Positions 16,496 through 25,431 are shown, counted from the first letter of the stretch. The stretch is 30,515 bases of DNA from Anaerolineales bacterium UBA877 (GCA_002294405.1 DBFP01000051.1:441-30955); one strand, 5' to 3'. Numbers and translations: made by a program. The notes: generated from the sequence alone by a model not told the origin.

Positions 16496-17511
16496 ACCCA
16501 ACCTTCCCGCTTCAGGGCATAAGTCAGAATTCGTTCCACCATGAGCGGATAGGTGATACCCGAAGCGCGTGCCGAGTTCCAGAACCCCGCGTCGGGTGAA
16601 AGGTCAGGAAGTTCGTTGACATCGATAACGAATGGAATCCCTTTGTTATAGCGAATATCCACCCGCCCCAAATCGCGCAATCCAATTGCCCGAAACGAAT
16701 CTACGGCAGCCTTTTTTATATTCTGGGTGTCTTTTTTGTTTAAAGTCGCAGGGACGCGGGCGGGGATATTCTGGTAGTATGCCGAGTCAGTTTTCCATTT
16801 TGACTCGTATGTGAGCAGCCGCTCCAGTGGATTTACCACCCAGGAAAAATCCTCCTCCGCAATCGGCAAGACATCTATCGTTTCATTGCCCCACATAGCC
16901 ACGGATAATTCGCGTCCACAAACGAATTCTTCAACCATCGCAGGTTGTTTATATTTATCGACGATGTAGCCAATTTTATGAAACAAACATTCGCGGTTGC
17001 TGACGACTGAGTCCAAGTCAATTCCCATGCTGGCATCTTCGACAGTTGGCTTCACGATGACAGGGAAATCAAGATGAAATTCTCCACCAGGGCGTTTAAA
17101 AACCTGGTAGCGGGGAGTGGGAACCCCAAATTTGATCAGGCGTGCCTTGGTCAGCGGTTTATCAATGCACAATTTAATGGAATCAGCGACTGCTCCCGTA
17201 TGCTTGAATCCCATCCGTTCTATAAGACGAATGACATCCACGGCACCTAGGTTATTGCCATTGAAGCCGTCACAGTTGCTGAATATGAATGTATTATTCG
17301 GGGGAAAAGAACAAAGAATGTCTTCGAACTCTTCGAGATTGTCCCTGACCGCCAGTTTTGTGACACTATACCCCAGACTGGCTAAAGCGTCATATAAATG
17401 TTGTGCTGCGGTTACCGTATATTGAACTGCCAGTAAATCTTGTGGATCACCCTTGGAAATTTGAGCGTCTTCATTGAAAAGAACAGCGACTTGAAAATTC
17501 TTCCCGTCCAT
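16492..17511 (-). CDS. D-Ala-D-Ala-ligase-like ATP-grasp enzyme
   Basis: This 339-residue ATP-grasp ligase resembles D-alanine-D-alanine ligase but is divergent. Visible elements are the N-terminal VAVLFNED strand, KPLTKARLIKFGVPTPRY at the start of the ATP-grasp fold, the FPVIVKPTVEDASMGID lysine loop, MVEEFVCGRELSVAMWG, and the metal-binding end RVDIRYNKGIPFVIDVNELPDLSPD. Such enzymes join a carboxylate to an amine through an acyl phosphate. True Ddl is usually located with mur genes, which are absent here, so a specialised peptide or amino-acid ligase is more likely. GAGG lies 5 bases before the ATG. It is coupled to the GNAT gene by an ATGA overlap. Confidence 0.85.
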   Translation of the reverse strand: MDGKNFQVAVLFNEDAQISKGDPQDLLAVQYTVTAAQHLYDALASLGYSVTKLAVRDNLEEFEDILCSFPPNNTFIFSNCDGFNGNNLGAVDVIRLIERMGFKHTGAVADSIKLCIDKPLTKARLIKFGVPTPRYQVFKRPGGEFHLDFPVIVKPTVEDASMGIDLDSVVSNRECLFHKIGYIVDKYKQPAMVEEFVCGRELSVAMWGNETIDVLPIAEEDFSWVVNPLERLLTYESKWKTDSAYYQNIPARVPATLNKKDTQNIKKAAVDSFRAIGLRDLGRVDIRYNKGIPFVIDVNELPDLSPDAGFWNSARASGITYPLMVERILTYALKREGWV

Positions 17512-17532
17512 TGAATCCTCGTTGAAAATTAA

Positions 17533-17550
17533 CTCCCATTAAAATGGGAG
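17533..17550. repeat. Perfect 8-bp inverted repeat in the ligase leader
   Basis: CTCCCATT and AATGGGAG are separated by two bases and lie about 20 bases upstream of the ligase start codon, just before its ribosome site. It could be an operator or an RNA hairpin. The loop is too short for a stable hairpin unless the inner pairs open. Confidence 0.5.
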
Positions 17551-17848
17551 AGATGTACGCAAACGTTTCAAGCGGGTTTGCGCTTTGCCAGGTTGCCATC
17601 GGGTGTTTATAAGAAATCTTTTCATCACAAAAGTTATCATACTCCGATTTTGAATCTTAAAAATAGGTGATCGACAAATAATCGGAAAATCAATTTGAAA
17701 ATGGTATATATATGGACAGTTGCAGCGAAGAAGCGCAGGTGACCCCCATATATTTGCTTGTTTATTTATCTGAGCAATCATGGAATGTGCACGAATTTTG
17801 TTTCAAATTGGATACAGATTTTCAATTGAGATAATTTGCATATGCCAA

Positions 17849-17877
17849 TTGACTCACCTCGGCATCTAATGTAAACT
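17849..17877 (+). promoter_or_regulatory. Promoter of the MFS transporter
   Basis: TTGACT (17849-17854), a 17-base spacer and TAAACT (17872-17877) predict a start near 17884, 30 bases before the ATG, leaving room for the GAGGCG ribosome site at 17903-17908. Confidence 0.5.
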
Positions 17878-17913
17878 TCCTTAACTTTATCTTATGATAT
17901 AAGAGGCGACCAA

Positions 17914-19242
17914 ATGAAAAAGAGACGGAACATTTACCCGGCATTTGTCGTAATTGTCTTCTTTTTTTTCGTGCTTCTGCACCAGACGGATAAATTATTA
18001 ATAGGTTCCCTTTACGATCCGGTCACAAAGACATTTAATATTAATGATCTACAATGGGGGTTGATTAATACAGGCGCCTTGATTGTTGGGACGATATTTT
18101 ACCCAATCTGGGGGTATTTGTACGATCGGTATGCACGGACCAAGCTGCTGGCACTGGCATCGTTCATTTGGGGAGCGACGACATGGTTAAGTTCAGTGGT
18201 TAAGACTTACCCGCAGTTTCTTGTCACCCGCGCCTCCACCGGGATTGATGATTCGTCTTATCCTGGTCTGTACAGTCTCATCGCCGATTATTTTGGTCCG
18301 AAAATACGCGGCAAGATCTATGGCTTGCTGCAATTGGCTCAACCGCTGGGTTATCTTTTAGGAATGATCCTGGCACTCATGGTTGCTCCACTGTTGGATG
18401 GAAAGCTATTCCACCTGGAAGGCTGGCGGACGATATTCCTTTTCACTGGATTACTGGGAATTGTCATGGCGGTTGTCATCTACTTTGGGATCAAAGAGGT
18501 GCCGCGGGGCCAGTCAGAACCCGAATTTGAGGGAATGGACAATATTGGCCAAGTGCATTTCAACTGGAGTGCATTAAGGAATGCGTTAAAAAAGAAGACC
18601 ATGTGGTTCATTTTCCTGCAGGGTTTCGCCGGGGTATTTCCATGGAATGTGATCACATTCTTCTTCTTCGGTTATCTCATGTCGGAACGGGGATACGATA
18701 ACAATTCTGTTTTACTCACAATGGGACCGGTCGTCATCATACTGGCAGCAGGTTACTTTGTAGGTGGGGCGTTGGGTGACTGGTTGTTTAAACGCACATT
18801 AAAGGGTCGCATCATTATCTCGAGCATAGGTGTCATCCTGGGAGCGGTCTTTTTATTCTTCGCACTGAACACCCCTGTGGCAGAAAAAACAACATTCTTC
18901 ATATTGATGAGCCTGACCGCGATCTTCATGCCTTTCTCATCTCCAAATGTGACCTCCACCGTATTCGATATCACATTGCCTGAAGTTCGCAGTTCCGCCC
19001 AGGCGGTGGAGTATTTCGTCGAAAACAGCGGCGCAGCCCTGGCTCCGACCATTGCTGGTGCAATTGCGTTGTCCATGCACAGCAAGCAATTTGCCATCAT
19101 GGTCGTCTGCATCTCAGCGTGGGTGCTGTGCTTTTTATTGTATTTGGGCGCCTTGTTCTTTGTGGATGGTGATATAAAATCCCTGCGTTCCCAGTTGGCA
19201 GCCAGGGCATCTCAGAAAAATATCCCGGAGTCCGGTTCATAA
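17914..19242 (+). CDS. Major facilitator superfamily transporter
   Basis: This 442-residue protein has about twelve hydrophobic helices and a central cytoplasmic loop near residues 190-225, typical of MFS permeases. The signature loop between helices 2 and 3 reads GYLYDRYARTK, the MFS GxLxDRxxRR pattern. The region around residues 108-125 (RASTGIDDSSYPGLYSLIADYF) resembles the organophosphate/anion and Spinster-like MFS groups, but substrate cannot be assigned. GAGG precedes the ATG by about 7 bases. The next gene begins within tens of bases on the same strand, so they may be co-transcribed. Confidence 0.9.
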   Translation: MKKRRNIYPAFVVIVFFFFVLLHQTDKLLIGSLYDPVTKTFNINDLQWGLINTGALIVGTIFYPIWGYLYDRYARTKLLALASFIWGATTWLSSVVKTYPQFLVTRASTGIDDSSYPGLYSLIADYFGPKIRGKIYGLLQLAQPLGYLLGMILALMVAPLLDGKLFHLEGWRTIFLFTGLLGIVMAVVIYFGIKEVPRGQSEPEFEGMDNIGQVHFNWSALRNALKKKTMWFIFLQGFAGVFPWNVITFFFFGYLMSERGYDNNSVLLTMGPVVIILAAGYFVGGALGDWLFKRTLKGRIIISSIGVILGAVFLFFALNTPVAEKTTFFILMSLTAIFMPFSSPNVTSTVFDITLPEVRSSAQAVEYFVENSGAALAPTIAGAIALSMHSKQFAIMVVCISAWVLCFLLYLGALFFVDGDIKSLRSQLAARASQKNIPESGS

Positions 19243-19279
19243 ATTGCGAAGGTGTGTCAATAACACCGTTTTAGTGGAT

Positions 19280-20401
19280 ATGATCATTTCCCAGATTGAT
19301 CTTGCAGACCGGCAGCAGGTTCAACAATTCCTTGCACTGCCGTCCCATATCTACCATGACATTCCTCAGTGGGTTCCGGCTTTACAAGTTGACGAACGTC
19401 TTCGCTTGGACCCAAAGCGGTATCCCTTCTTCAAACATTCCAACGCGGCATTTTTCCTTGCGCGTGATAATGGCAGGCCCATCGGGCGAGTTGCTATATT
19501 AGATCCCTATAAATATAACGAACATAATCACGAAACATCAGCCTTTTTCTACTTATTTGAATGCGAAAATAACAGGGACACAGCTTCAGAATTATTTGCG
19601 GCAGGGTTTGAATGGGCACGCTCTCGCGGCCTGACGAAAATTCTCGGTCCAAAGGGGTTCACCGCGCTGGACGGGCTGGGGCTACTGGTAAAAGGTTTTG
19701 AACTTCGCCCCGCACTCGGATTACCATATAACCCAGCCTATTATCCTGATCTCATCGAAGCCCAAGAGTTTAAGAGGTCCAATGAGATCGTCTCAGGATA
19801 CCTTGGGGAGGATATACATTTCCCAGATCGAATCCATGAACTGGCAACACGCATCCGGGAGCGGCGCGGATTGCATATTGCCCGCTTCCATACCCGCCGG
19901 GAACTGCGAGACGCACTCAAGAACCTCAAAGACCTTTACAATGGTGCCCTGGAAGGGACGGAAAACGGAACACCCATCACAGACGCAGAAGTTAAAACCA
20001 TGGCTGACCAGATGCTCTGGTTCGCAGATCCCAAGCTTATTAAGATAGTCATGAAAGATACCAAACCCATCGGGTTCCTGTTCGCTTATCCTGATATTTC
20101 CGCGGCATTACAAAAAACGAAGGGGAAACTTTTCCCCTTTGGATGGATCACCATCCTGCGGGAATTGCAAACCACCGACTGGCTCAATATCAACGGTGCG
20201 GGAATGATCGAAGAATACCGGGGCTTGGGCGGAACAGCCATCTTATACAGCGAAATGTTCAAGAGCGTGGTTGAGAATCCCCGCTATCGACATGCTGAAG
20301 TGGTTCAAATTGGAATGGAGAACGATAAAATGCAGCGGGAATTGGAAAATTTCGGGGTACACTTTATTAAGATCCATCGAATGTATCAAAGGGACCTTTA
20401 G
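19280..20401 (+). CDS. GNAT-fold protein, YghO-like
   Basis: This protein of about 373 residues resembles the uncharacterised YghO-like family of GNAT-fold proteins. The N-terminal block WVPALQVDERLRLDPKRYPFFKH, the FFLARDNGRPIGRVAI strand, the ILGPKGFTALDGLGLLVKGFE segment, PYNPAYYPDLIE, and a C-terminal acetyltransferase-like end (INGAGMIEEYRGLGGTAIL) fit that family. The activity is unknown; acyl transfer is only inferred from the fold. The start is uncertain: ATG 19280 is used, but a TTG at 19244, two bases after the MFS stop, or a GTG at 19274 would also fit. No strong ribosome site is present at any of them. Confidence 0.8.
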   Translation: MIISQIDLADRQQVQQFLALPSHIYHDIPQWVPALQVDERLRLDPKRYPFFKHSNAAFFLARDNGRPIGRVAILDPYKYNEHNHETSAFFYLFECENNRDTASELFAAGFEWARSRGLTKILGPKGFTALDGLGLLVKGFELRPALGLPYNPAYYPDLIEAQEFKRSNEIVSGYLGEDIHFPDRIHELATRIRERRGLHIARFHTRRELRDALKNLKDLYNGALEGTENGTPITDAEVKTMADQMLWFADPKLIKIVMKDTKPIGFLFAYPDISAALQKTKGKLFPFGWITILRELQTTDWLNINGAGMIEEYRGLGGTAILYSEMFKSVVENPRYRHAEVVQIGMENDKMQRELENFGVHFIKIHRMYQRDL

Positions 20402-20455
20402 CTGGAAATAAACGCAGCAATATCCGTCCCAGTCATTGGAGAAATGGAGGATCGA

Positions 20456-21295
20456 ATGGTTACAATCGTAGCAGATACAACATCCGGACTGCCGCGCGAA
20501 ATGCTCAAATCCCTCGGAATCCCGCTCATCCCTCAGATAGTTATGTTTGGGGAGGATTCTTATCGCGATGATACCGAGCTTGACACGGCAACTTTTTTAG
20601 AAAAACTTAAAGCTTCGAAGGAGCTCCCAAAAACCGCCGCACCTGCGCCTGCCTTATATGACCCGATTTTCTCCGCCGCCAGGCAGAACGGAGAAAGCGT
20701 GATTGTCATTGCCCCGTCTGCAAAGGTAAGCGGGACGGTGCGCGCCGCAGAGGTTGCCGCACTGGATTTTCCAGGGGTGGACATTCGGATTGTTGATTCA
20801 TTATCCATCGCAGGGAACCTAGCCAGCCTGGTTCTAATGGCAGACGCGTGGGCAAAATCCGGAACGATCTGCGAGGAAATCGTCACCAGGCTTAACCAAT
20901 GGAAATCGCGTGGACGAATTTATTTCCTGGTAAATACACTGGAATACCTACAAAAAGGGGGGCGCATCGGAGGGGCGAAAGCCCTGATGGGGGAACTGCT
21001 TCAGATCAAACCAATTCTGTGCCTGAAAGATGGACAGGTTGAACCTTTCGAACAGCAGCGCACCAAGAAACGGGCGCTGGCAAGGATTGTGGAAATCGTC
21101 GAAGAACAATGCCCAAGAGGACCGGAAGCCCATTTATGTGTGATGCAAGCCGATGCGCTGGAAGAAGCTCAAACGCTGGCGGCAGACCTCATGTCCAGAA
21201 TGGCACTCGAACAAATCCCCATATATCAATTGCCTCCTGCCATCGTCGTTCATGGCGGACCGGGCGCGTTGGCGGTGGGCTTCTTCGTTCCCTAA
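20456..21295 (+). CDS. DegV-family fatty-acid-binding protein
   Basis: This 279-residue protein belongs to the DegV family, whose studied members (FakB) bind a fatty acid and present its carboxylate to the kinase FakA. It begins MVTIVADTTSGLP, the typical DegV start. PSAKVSGTVRAAE corresponds to the family's SSxLSGT lipid head-group site, and NTLEYLQKGGRIG is the characteristic second-domain motif. The C-terminus VVHGGPGALAVGF matches the final conserved His-Gly-Pro-Gly block. GGAGG lies 5 bases before the ATG at 20456, so the ORF extension from 20444 is not used. No fakA-like kinase gene is in the window. Confidence 0.92.
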   Translation: MVTIVADTTSGLPREMLKSLGIPLIPQIVMFGEDSYRDDTELDTATFLEKLKASKELPKTAAPAPALYDPIFSAARQNGESVIVIAPSAKVSGTVRAAEVAALDFPGVDIRIVDSLSIAGNLASLVLMADAWAKSGTICEEIVTRLNQWKSRGRIYFLVNTLEYLQKGGRIGGAKALMGELLQIKPILCLKDGQVEPFEQQRTKKRALARIVEIVEEQCPRGPEAHLCVMQADALEEAQTLAADLMSRMALEQIPIYQLPPAIVVHGGPGALAVGFFVP

Positions 21296-21303
21296 ATCCC
21301 CTA

Positions 21304-21312
21304 TGGTATAAT
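21304..21312 (+). promoter_or_regulatory. Extended -10 promoter of the yebC-ruvC-ruvA unit
   Basis: TGG-TATAAT is a perfect extended -10, predicting a start near 21319 and a leader of about 46 bases with an AGGAG ribosome site before yebC. The -35 (TTCGTT, 17 bases upstream) is poor, as expected for extended -10 promoters. Confidence 0.7.
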
Positions 21313-21364
21313 TTCTAAGCTTCCGCGAAAATCCCCACGATTTTACTTTTAGGAGTGCATTGTT

Positions 21365-22120
21365 ATGTCAGGACACAGCCATTGGGCAACCATCCGCCGC
21401 AAGAAAGGCGCGGCAGACGCCAAAAAGGGCGCCATTTTCACTCGCCTTGCGCGCGAAATCGTCATGGCGGCACGGGAAGGTGGCGGAGATCCCGATGGTA
21501 ATTTCAGACTGGCTCTGGCAATTGAAAAAGCGCGCGCCGGGAACATGCCGAAGGAAAACATCGAGCGAGCCATCAAGCGTGGAACGGGGGATGACAAGGA
21601 TGGGGCTGTTTTTGAAGAGATCATTTATGAGGGATTTGGACCTCACGGCGTGGCATTCATGTTGGAATGCGTCACAGATAACCGCAACCGGGCAGTGGCC
21701 GAAATCCGTCACCTGCTCAACCGCGGAGGTGGAAATATGGCAGAAGCCGGCGCAGTTGGATGGCAATTCAGCCGCAACTCGTATTTCTCGTTCCCAGCAA
21801 ACCAATTGAATTATGACAAGGCTTTTGAATTGGCCGTTGAGGCCGGTGCCGAGGATGTTCAAGAGGATGGTGATAACATAGAAATTATCGGCCCCGTGGA
21901 ATCCTTCAAGAAGATCAGTGATGCTCTTAAAAAAGCTGAGGTCACCCCTGATGATGCCGGACTTCGAATGATCGCCAAACAAGATGTAGAACTTCCTGTT
22001 GATCAAACCTTATCAGTACTTAAGGTAATTGAATCGCTTGAAGAATTGGATGATGTAGCCAATGTTTTTCACAATTTGAAGATTTCTGAGGAAGCCCTGG
22101 CTACTCTTGAGGCAGAATAG
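21365..22120 (+). CDS. yebC: YebC/PmpR-family DNA-binding or translation-assisting protein
   Basis: This 251-residue protein has the highly conserved YebC start MSGHSHWATIRRKKGAADAK followed by the F-x-RLAREI helix, GNMPKENIERAIKRGTG, the YEGFGPHGVAF block and the late GA(E)DV..DGD segment. Family members were described as transcription regulators and more recently as factors that help ribosomes through difficult sequences. Length is typical. AGGAG lies about 9 bases upstream of the ATG. It lies 42 bases upstream of ruvC; the yebC-ruvC-ruvA order is a common bacterial arrangement. Confidence 0.96.
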   Translation: MSGHSHWATIRRKKGAADAKKGAIFTRLAREIVMAAREGGGDPDGNFRLALAIEKARAGNMPKENIERAIKRGTGDDKDGAVFEEIIYEGFGPHGVAFMLECVTDNRNRAVAEIRHLLNRGGGNMAEAGAVGWQFSRNSYFSFPANQLNYDKAFELAVEAGAEDVQEDGDNIEIIGPVESFKKISDALKKAEVTPDDAGLRMIAKQDVELPVDQTLSVLKVIESLEELDDVANVFHNLKISEEALATLEAE

Positions 22121-22162
22121 TCCGGTAGTTCAGGTCGCGATCCCTGATGGAGCTTTTTCTAA

Positions 22163-22651
22163 ATGAATGTTGTTCTGGGGATTGACCCAGGAACGGCAAC
22201 AACTGGCTACGGCCTGGTGCGAAACTTGCCGGATGGTCAATTGGAAGCCATCTCATTTGGTACCCTCAAGACCCCAGCCGGCATGGAAGCCCATCGAAGA
22301 CTATCCATGCTCTTCAAACAAATGAATGAATTGCTGCTTCTCCACCGACCGGATGCGGTTGCTGTGGAGAAGTTATTTTTTCAAAGGAATATTTCCACTG
22401 CACTAGCGGTTGGTCAGGCACGCGGGGTGTTGATGCTGGCAATCAGCGAGGCGGGATTGGACATGGCTGAGTATACTCCCAATGAAGTGAAGAAAGCAGT
22501 GACCGGGTATGGGAGTGCTGGAAAGCATCAAGTGCAGGAGATGGTGCGTGTTCTGCTGGCCTTGCAGGAAATCCCCAAGCCAGACGACGCGGCCGACGCC
22601 CTTGCCATCGCAATTACACACCTGAATACGCATATATACGGTGATAAATGA
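22163..22651 (+). CDS. ruvC: Holliday junction resolvase RuvC
   Basis: This endonuclease cuts Holliday junctions together with the RuvAB migration complex. The 162 residues carry the four expected acidic catalytic residues of the RNase H-like fold: D8 (GIDPGTATTGYG), E69 (VEKLFF), D142 and D145 (KPDDAADALAIA). The AVGQARG helix and YTPNEVKKAVTGYG segment are typical. A weak GGAG lies 11 bases before the ATG. Its stop overlaps the ruvA start as ATGA, so the two are coupled. ruvB is not in the window. Confidence 0.96.
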   Translation: MNVVLGIDPGTATTGYGLVRNLPDGQLEAISFGTLKTPAGMEAHRRLSMLFKQMNELLLLHRPDAVAVEKLFFQRNISTALAVGQARGVLMLAISEAGLDMAEYTPNEVKKAVTGYGSAGKHQVQEMVRVLLALQEIPKPDDAADALAIAITHLNTHIYGDK

Positions 22652-23229
22652 TAGCGACCTTACGCGGCGAGATCACCCAAGTGGAAGACAATGCCTTTAT
22701 TATCGAGACCGGGGGCGTGGGTCTGAGAGTTTTCATCCCAAAACCACTTAGTGAGCGAACCAAGGCAGGAGATGCGATCTTTCTTTTCACCCACCTGGTA
22801 ATCCGGGAAAATGATTGGAGACTTTTTGGATTCGAATCGCAGGCAGACAGGGAGTTGTTTACAGTCTTGCTCAGCGTAGATGGTGTGGGACCAAGGATCG
22901 CCTTGGCGGTCCTATCGACCTTGAACCTGGAGACCATTCAACGTGCGGTTTTTGGGGACGAGCCGGATCTCTTTAGCCGTGTGCCGGGGGTGGGAAAAAA
23001 GACCGCCCAAAAGATAGTACTGTACTTGCATGACCGGCTGAAACCGATCACCGGCATGGAAAAATTGGTCTCCATGTCTGATGCCGATTCCGAGGTTCTT
23101 GCGGCACTAACTGCACTGGGTTATTCGGTCGTGGAAGCCCAGACTGCGATCCAGTCCATCCCGAAGGAAGCCCCGGATAATGTGGAGGATCGACTTCGGC
23201 TGGCACTGCAGCAATTTACAAGAACATAA
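22648..23229 (+). CDS. ruvA: Holliday junction DNA helicase subunit RuvA
   Basis: RuvA binds Holliday junctions as a tetramer and loads the RuvB motor. The 193 residues show domain I (MIATLRGEITQVED..., an OB fold ending near 62), domain II with two helix-hairpin-helix motifs (VDGVGPRIALAVLS and VPGVGKKTAQKIVLYL), and a C-terminal domain III (EVLAALTALGYSVVEAQTAI) that contacts RuvB. It is translationally coupled to ruvC by a 4-base overlap. It is the last gene of the yebC-ruvC-ruvA unit. Confidence 0.96.
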   Translation: MIATLRGEITQVEDNAFIIETGGVGLRVFIPKPLSERTKAGDAIFLFTHLVIRENDWRLFGFESQADRELFTVLLSVDGVGPRIALAVLSTLNLETIQRAVFGDEPDLFSRVPGVGKKTAQKIVLYLHDRLKPITGMEKLVSMSDADSEVLAALTALGYSVVEAQTAIQSIPKEAPDNVEDRLRLALQQFTRT

Positions 23230-23381
23230 TCATTATTAGGCGTGGATACTCCTAATATCGGATGTGGAATCAGGGGGGTTGAATTCTCCTTTATCGAAAA
23301 ATAAATGTATCCTGGAATAAATTGAATAACAGTAAAAAATAAGGGACGATTTTCAATATACGTTTGAGAAATAACAGGCAT

Positions 23382-23425
23382 TATAATTCGGGGGCATTTT
23401 ATTTTTCCAAGCATTTTGGTATAAA
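23382..23425 (+). promoter_or_regulatory. Candidate promoter elements of the ABC-F gene
   Basis: Two -10-like elements precede the gene. TATAAT at 23382-23387 would give a leader of about 34 bases. The extended TGG-TATAAA at 23417-23425 ends two bases before the ATG and would start transcription just inside the gene. The first is the more workable. There is no ribosome site before the ATG. Confidence 0.35.
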
Positions 23426-23427
23426 GT

Positions 23428-25431
23428 ATGTCCCTTCTAACTGCAACCAACCTCTCCAAATCATTTGGGCCAATAGACCTGTTTTCAGGTATCACCTTTG
23501 CCATTCCGAAAGGCTCGCGGATGGCACTGGTCGGACCAAACGGCTGCGGGAAGACCACACTTTTGCGCATCCTGGTCGGGCTGGATGAACCATCGGGAGG
23601 GGGAGTATCGCGCGCCAAGGGCATTCGCATTGGATACCTGCCGCAGGAAGCTGAATTCGATCGGGAGGGAACCCTCTGGGAGGACTGTATAGCGGTATTC
23701 ACTGACTTGATCGCCAGGCAGGGGGAATTAGAAAAACTCGAAGGTGAAATGTCTGACCAGGATACCCGCGAACAAGCCCTGAGGAGGTACGGACCGCTCC
23801 AGCATGAGTTCGAGCGAAGGGGAGGGTATACATACCACACACGCATAAAACAGGTGTTGACCGGCCTCGGATTTTCTTCGAGTGATTTCCATATGCCCCT
23901 CAACCACCTTTCCGGCGGGCAACGGACACGAGCGTTTCTTGGACGCCTTTTGCTTTCAGAGCCTGATCTGCTGATGCTTGACGAACCCACGAACCATCTG
24001 GATATCGCCGCAGTCGAATGGTTGGAAGGGTACCTGAGCCAGTGGGATGGTGCCGTGATCATAGTTTCCCACGACCGCTATTTTCTCGATCGGGTGGCAA
24101 ACGGCATCCTGGAGATGATTTTTGGGGCAGCAGAGCACTATTCCGGAAATTACTCTGCATATCTGCAAACGCGTGAAGAACGCTGGGAACATCGCAAGGA
24201 AACCTTCGAGGCTGAAAAAGAGAAACTGCTCAAAGAAGTTGAATACATCAAGAAGAACATCTCCGGGCAAAATGTAAGCCAGGCAAAAGGAAAACTGCGC
24301 CGGCTTAGCCGTACCGTCCAGGCGATCGAGCAGATTGGCATGGAGGCAGTGGTCAATCAGAAGTGGATCGAGACTAGCGAAATTGTGACCATCGGGACTT
24401 CCCCATTTGGACCAGATGAAGCTGAACGACGGGTGCGGGCACTGCGCAGCCCGATCAGAACCCTCCCGCGATTGCACCTGAACCTGCGGATGGGTGTTCG
24501 ATCTGGTGAACTGGTACTTCGGTCCAAAGACTTGAATATTGGCTACCCTGGAAGAATACTCTTCTCAGCGCCGGATATCGTACTCCGGCGTGGGGACTGT
24601 GCAGCCCTGATCGGACCCAATGGGGCTGGGAAAACAACCTTCCTAAAAACCGTATTGGGTCAATTGAAACCATTGGAAGGTGAGGTCAATCTGGGCGCCT
24701 CCCTGAAAATCGGCTATTTCGCTCAAGCCCATGAAGGATTGAACCCGGAAAATACACTTTTCCAGGAAATAGATTCTTACATGCCCCAGTGGTTGCCGGG
24801 ACAAATCCGCGACTACCTGGGGAAATACCTCTTTTCTGGAGACGATGCTTTTAAGAAAGTTTCCATGCTGTCTGGAGGCGAACGAGGGCGTCTGGCACTG
24901 GCAAAACTTGCGTTGCAGGATACCAACCTGCTTCTTCTGGATGAACCCACCAACCACCTGGATATTCCCTCTCAAGAAGTATTGGAAGCAGTCCTGGAAA
25001 ATTATGACGGAACAATTTTATTGGTCACCCACGACCGCTATTTAATAGATGCACTTGGCACACAAATATGGGAAATAGAAACGGATGAATCCAAGCTGAC
25101 AGTTTTCGAAGGAACATACAGCCAACGCCGCGAAGAGCGGGAACGGCTGGAAGCGATACGTGTTGCCAATGCAACCCAAAAAATCAAGCCGGGTGTTAAG
25201 CAGCGACCAAGGGACCCAGCAGCGAAAGAAGAGCGCCGTCGGATTGCACGGCTGCAAGAATTGGAAAACAAAATCGCCGATTTGGAGACCAAGATGTCTG
25301 AACTCGGGCGGAAACTTGAAAATCCTCCCAAGGATACCGCGCTGGTCCGAAAATGGGGAAATCAATATACCGCACTTCAAACCGAGATGGACACTTGGCT
25401 CGTGGAATGGGAAGTGCTGCAAACCAGGTAA
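23428..25431 (+). CDS. ABC-F family ATPase
   Basis: This 667-residue soluble protein has two fused ABC ATPase domains and no membrane segments, so it is an ABC-F protein acting on ribosomes rather than a transporter. Domain 1 has Walker A GPNGCGKT (36-43), signature LSGGQRTRAFLG and Walker B LLMLDEPTNHLD. Domain 2 has Walker A GPNGAGKT (about 395-402), LSGGERGRLALAK and LLLLDEPTNHLD. A charged linker (about 245-290) joins them and a C-terminal coiled coil rich in Lys/Glu (about 600-660) resembles the Uup/YdiF type. Whether it is a housekeeping factor or gives antibiotic protection cannot be told from the sequence. The start matches the family (MSLLTATNLSKSFG). Confidence 0.94.
   Translation: MSLLTATNLSKSFGPIDLFSGITFAIPKGSRMALVGPNGCGKTTLLRILVGLDEPSGGGVSRAKGIRIGYLPQEAEFDREGTLWEDCIAVFTDLIARQGELEKLEGEMSDQDTREQALRRYGPLQHEFERRGGYTYHTRIKQVLTGLGFSSSDFHMPLNHLSGGQRTRAFLGRLLLSEPDLLMLDEPTNHLDIAAVEWLEGYLSQWDGAVIIVSHDRYFLDRVANGILEMIFGAAEHYSGNYSAYLQTREERWEHRKETFEAEKEKLLKEVEYIKKNISGQNVSQAKGKLRRLSRTVQAIEQIGMEAVVNQKWIETSEIVTIGTSPFGPDEAERRVRALRSPIRTLPRLHLNLRMGVRSGELVLRSKDLNIGYPGRILFSAPDIVLRRGDCAALIGPNGAGKTTFLKTVLGQLKPLEGEVNLGASLKIGYFAQAHEGLNPENTLFQEIDSYMPQWLPGQIRDYLGKYLFSGDDAFKKVSMLSGGERGRLALAKLALQDTNLLLLDEPTNHLDIPSQEVLEAVLENYDGTILLVTHDRYLIDALGTQIWEIETDESKLTVFEGTYSQRREERERLEAIRVANATQKIKPGVKQRPRDPAAKEERRRIARLQELENKIADLETKMSELGRKLENPPKDTALVRKWGNQYTALQTEMDTWLVEWEVLQTR

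Larger units (their letters stand above)
17512..17913. other. Divergent intergenic region between the ATP-grasp ligase and the MFS transporter
   Basis: No gene is supported in these 402 bases. An 80-codon minus-strand ORF (17539-17781) has no ribosome site or recognisable domain. The region contains a perfect hairpin in the ligase leader (17533-17550) and the MFS promoter (17849-17877). Confidence 0.55.

Noticed and set aside
17539..17781. 80-codon minus-strand ORF upstream of the ATP-grasp ligase
   Set aside because: No ribosome site and no domain, and it ends within the ligase leader that carries the inverted repeat. Treated as non-coding.
21368..22006. 212-codon ORF opposite yebC
   Set aside because: It is antisense to the highly conserved YebC frame and has no family resemblance.
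23237..23260. Inverted repeat TATTAGG/CCTAATA after ruvA as a terminator
   Set aside because: The stem is short with a 10-base loop and no T-run follows, so termination is unlikely.
23121..24062. 313-codon ORF opposite ruvA and the ABC-F gene
   Set aside because: It is Ser/Arg/Pro-rich, spans an intergenic region and two well-supported genes on the other strand, and shows no domain. It is a shadow of the ABC-F and ruvA coding frames.
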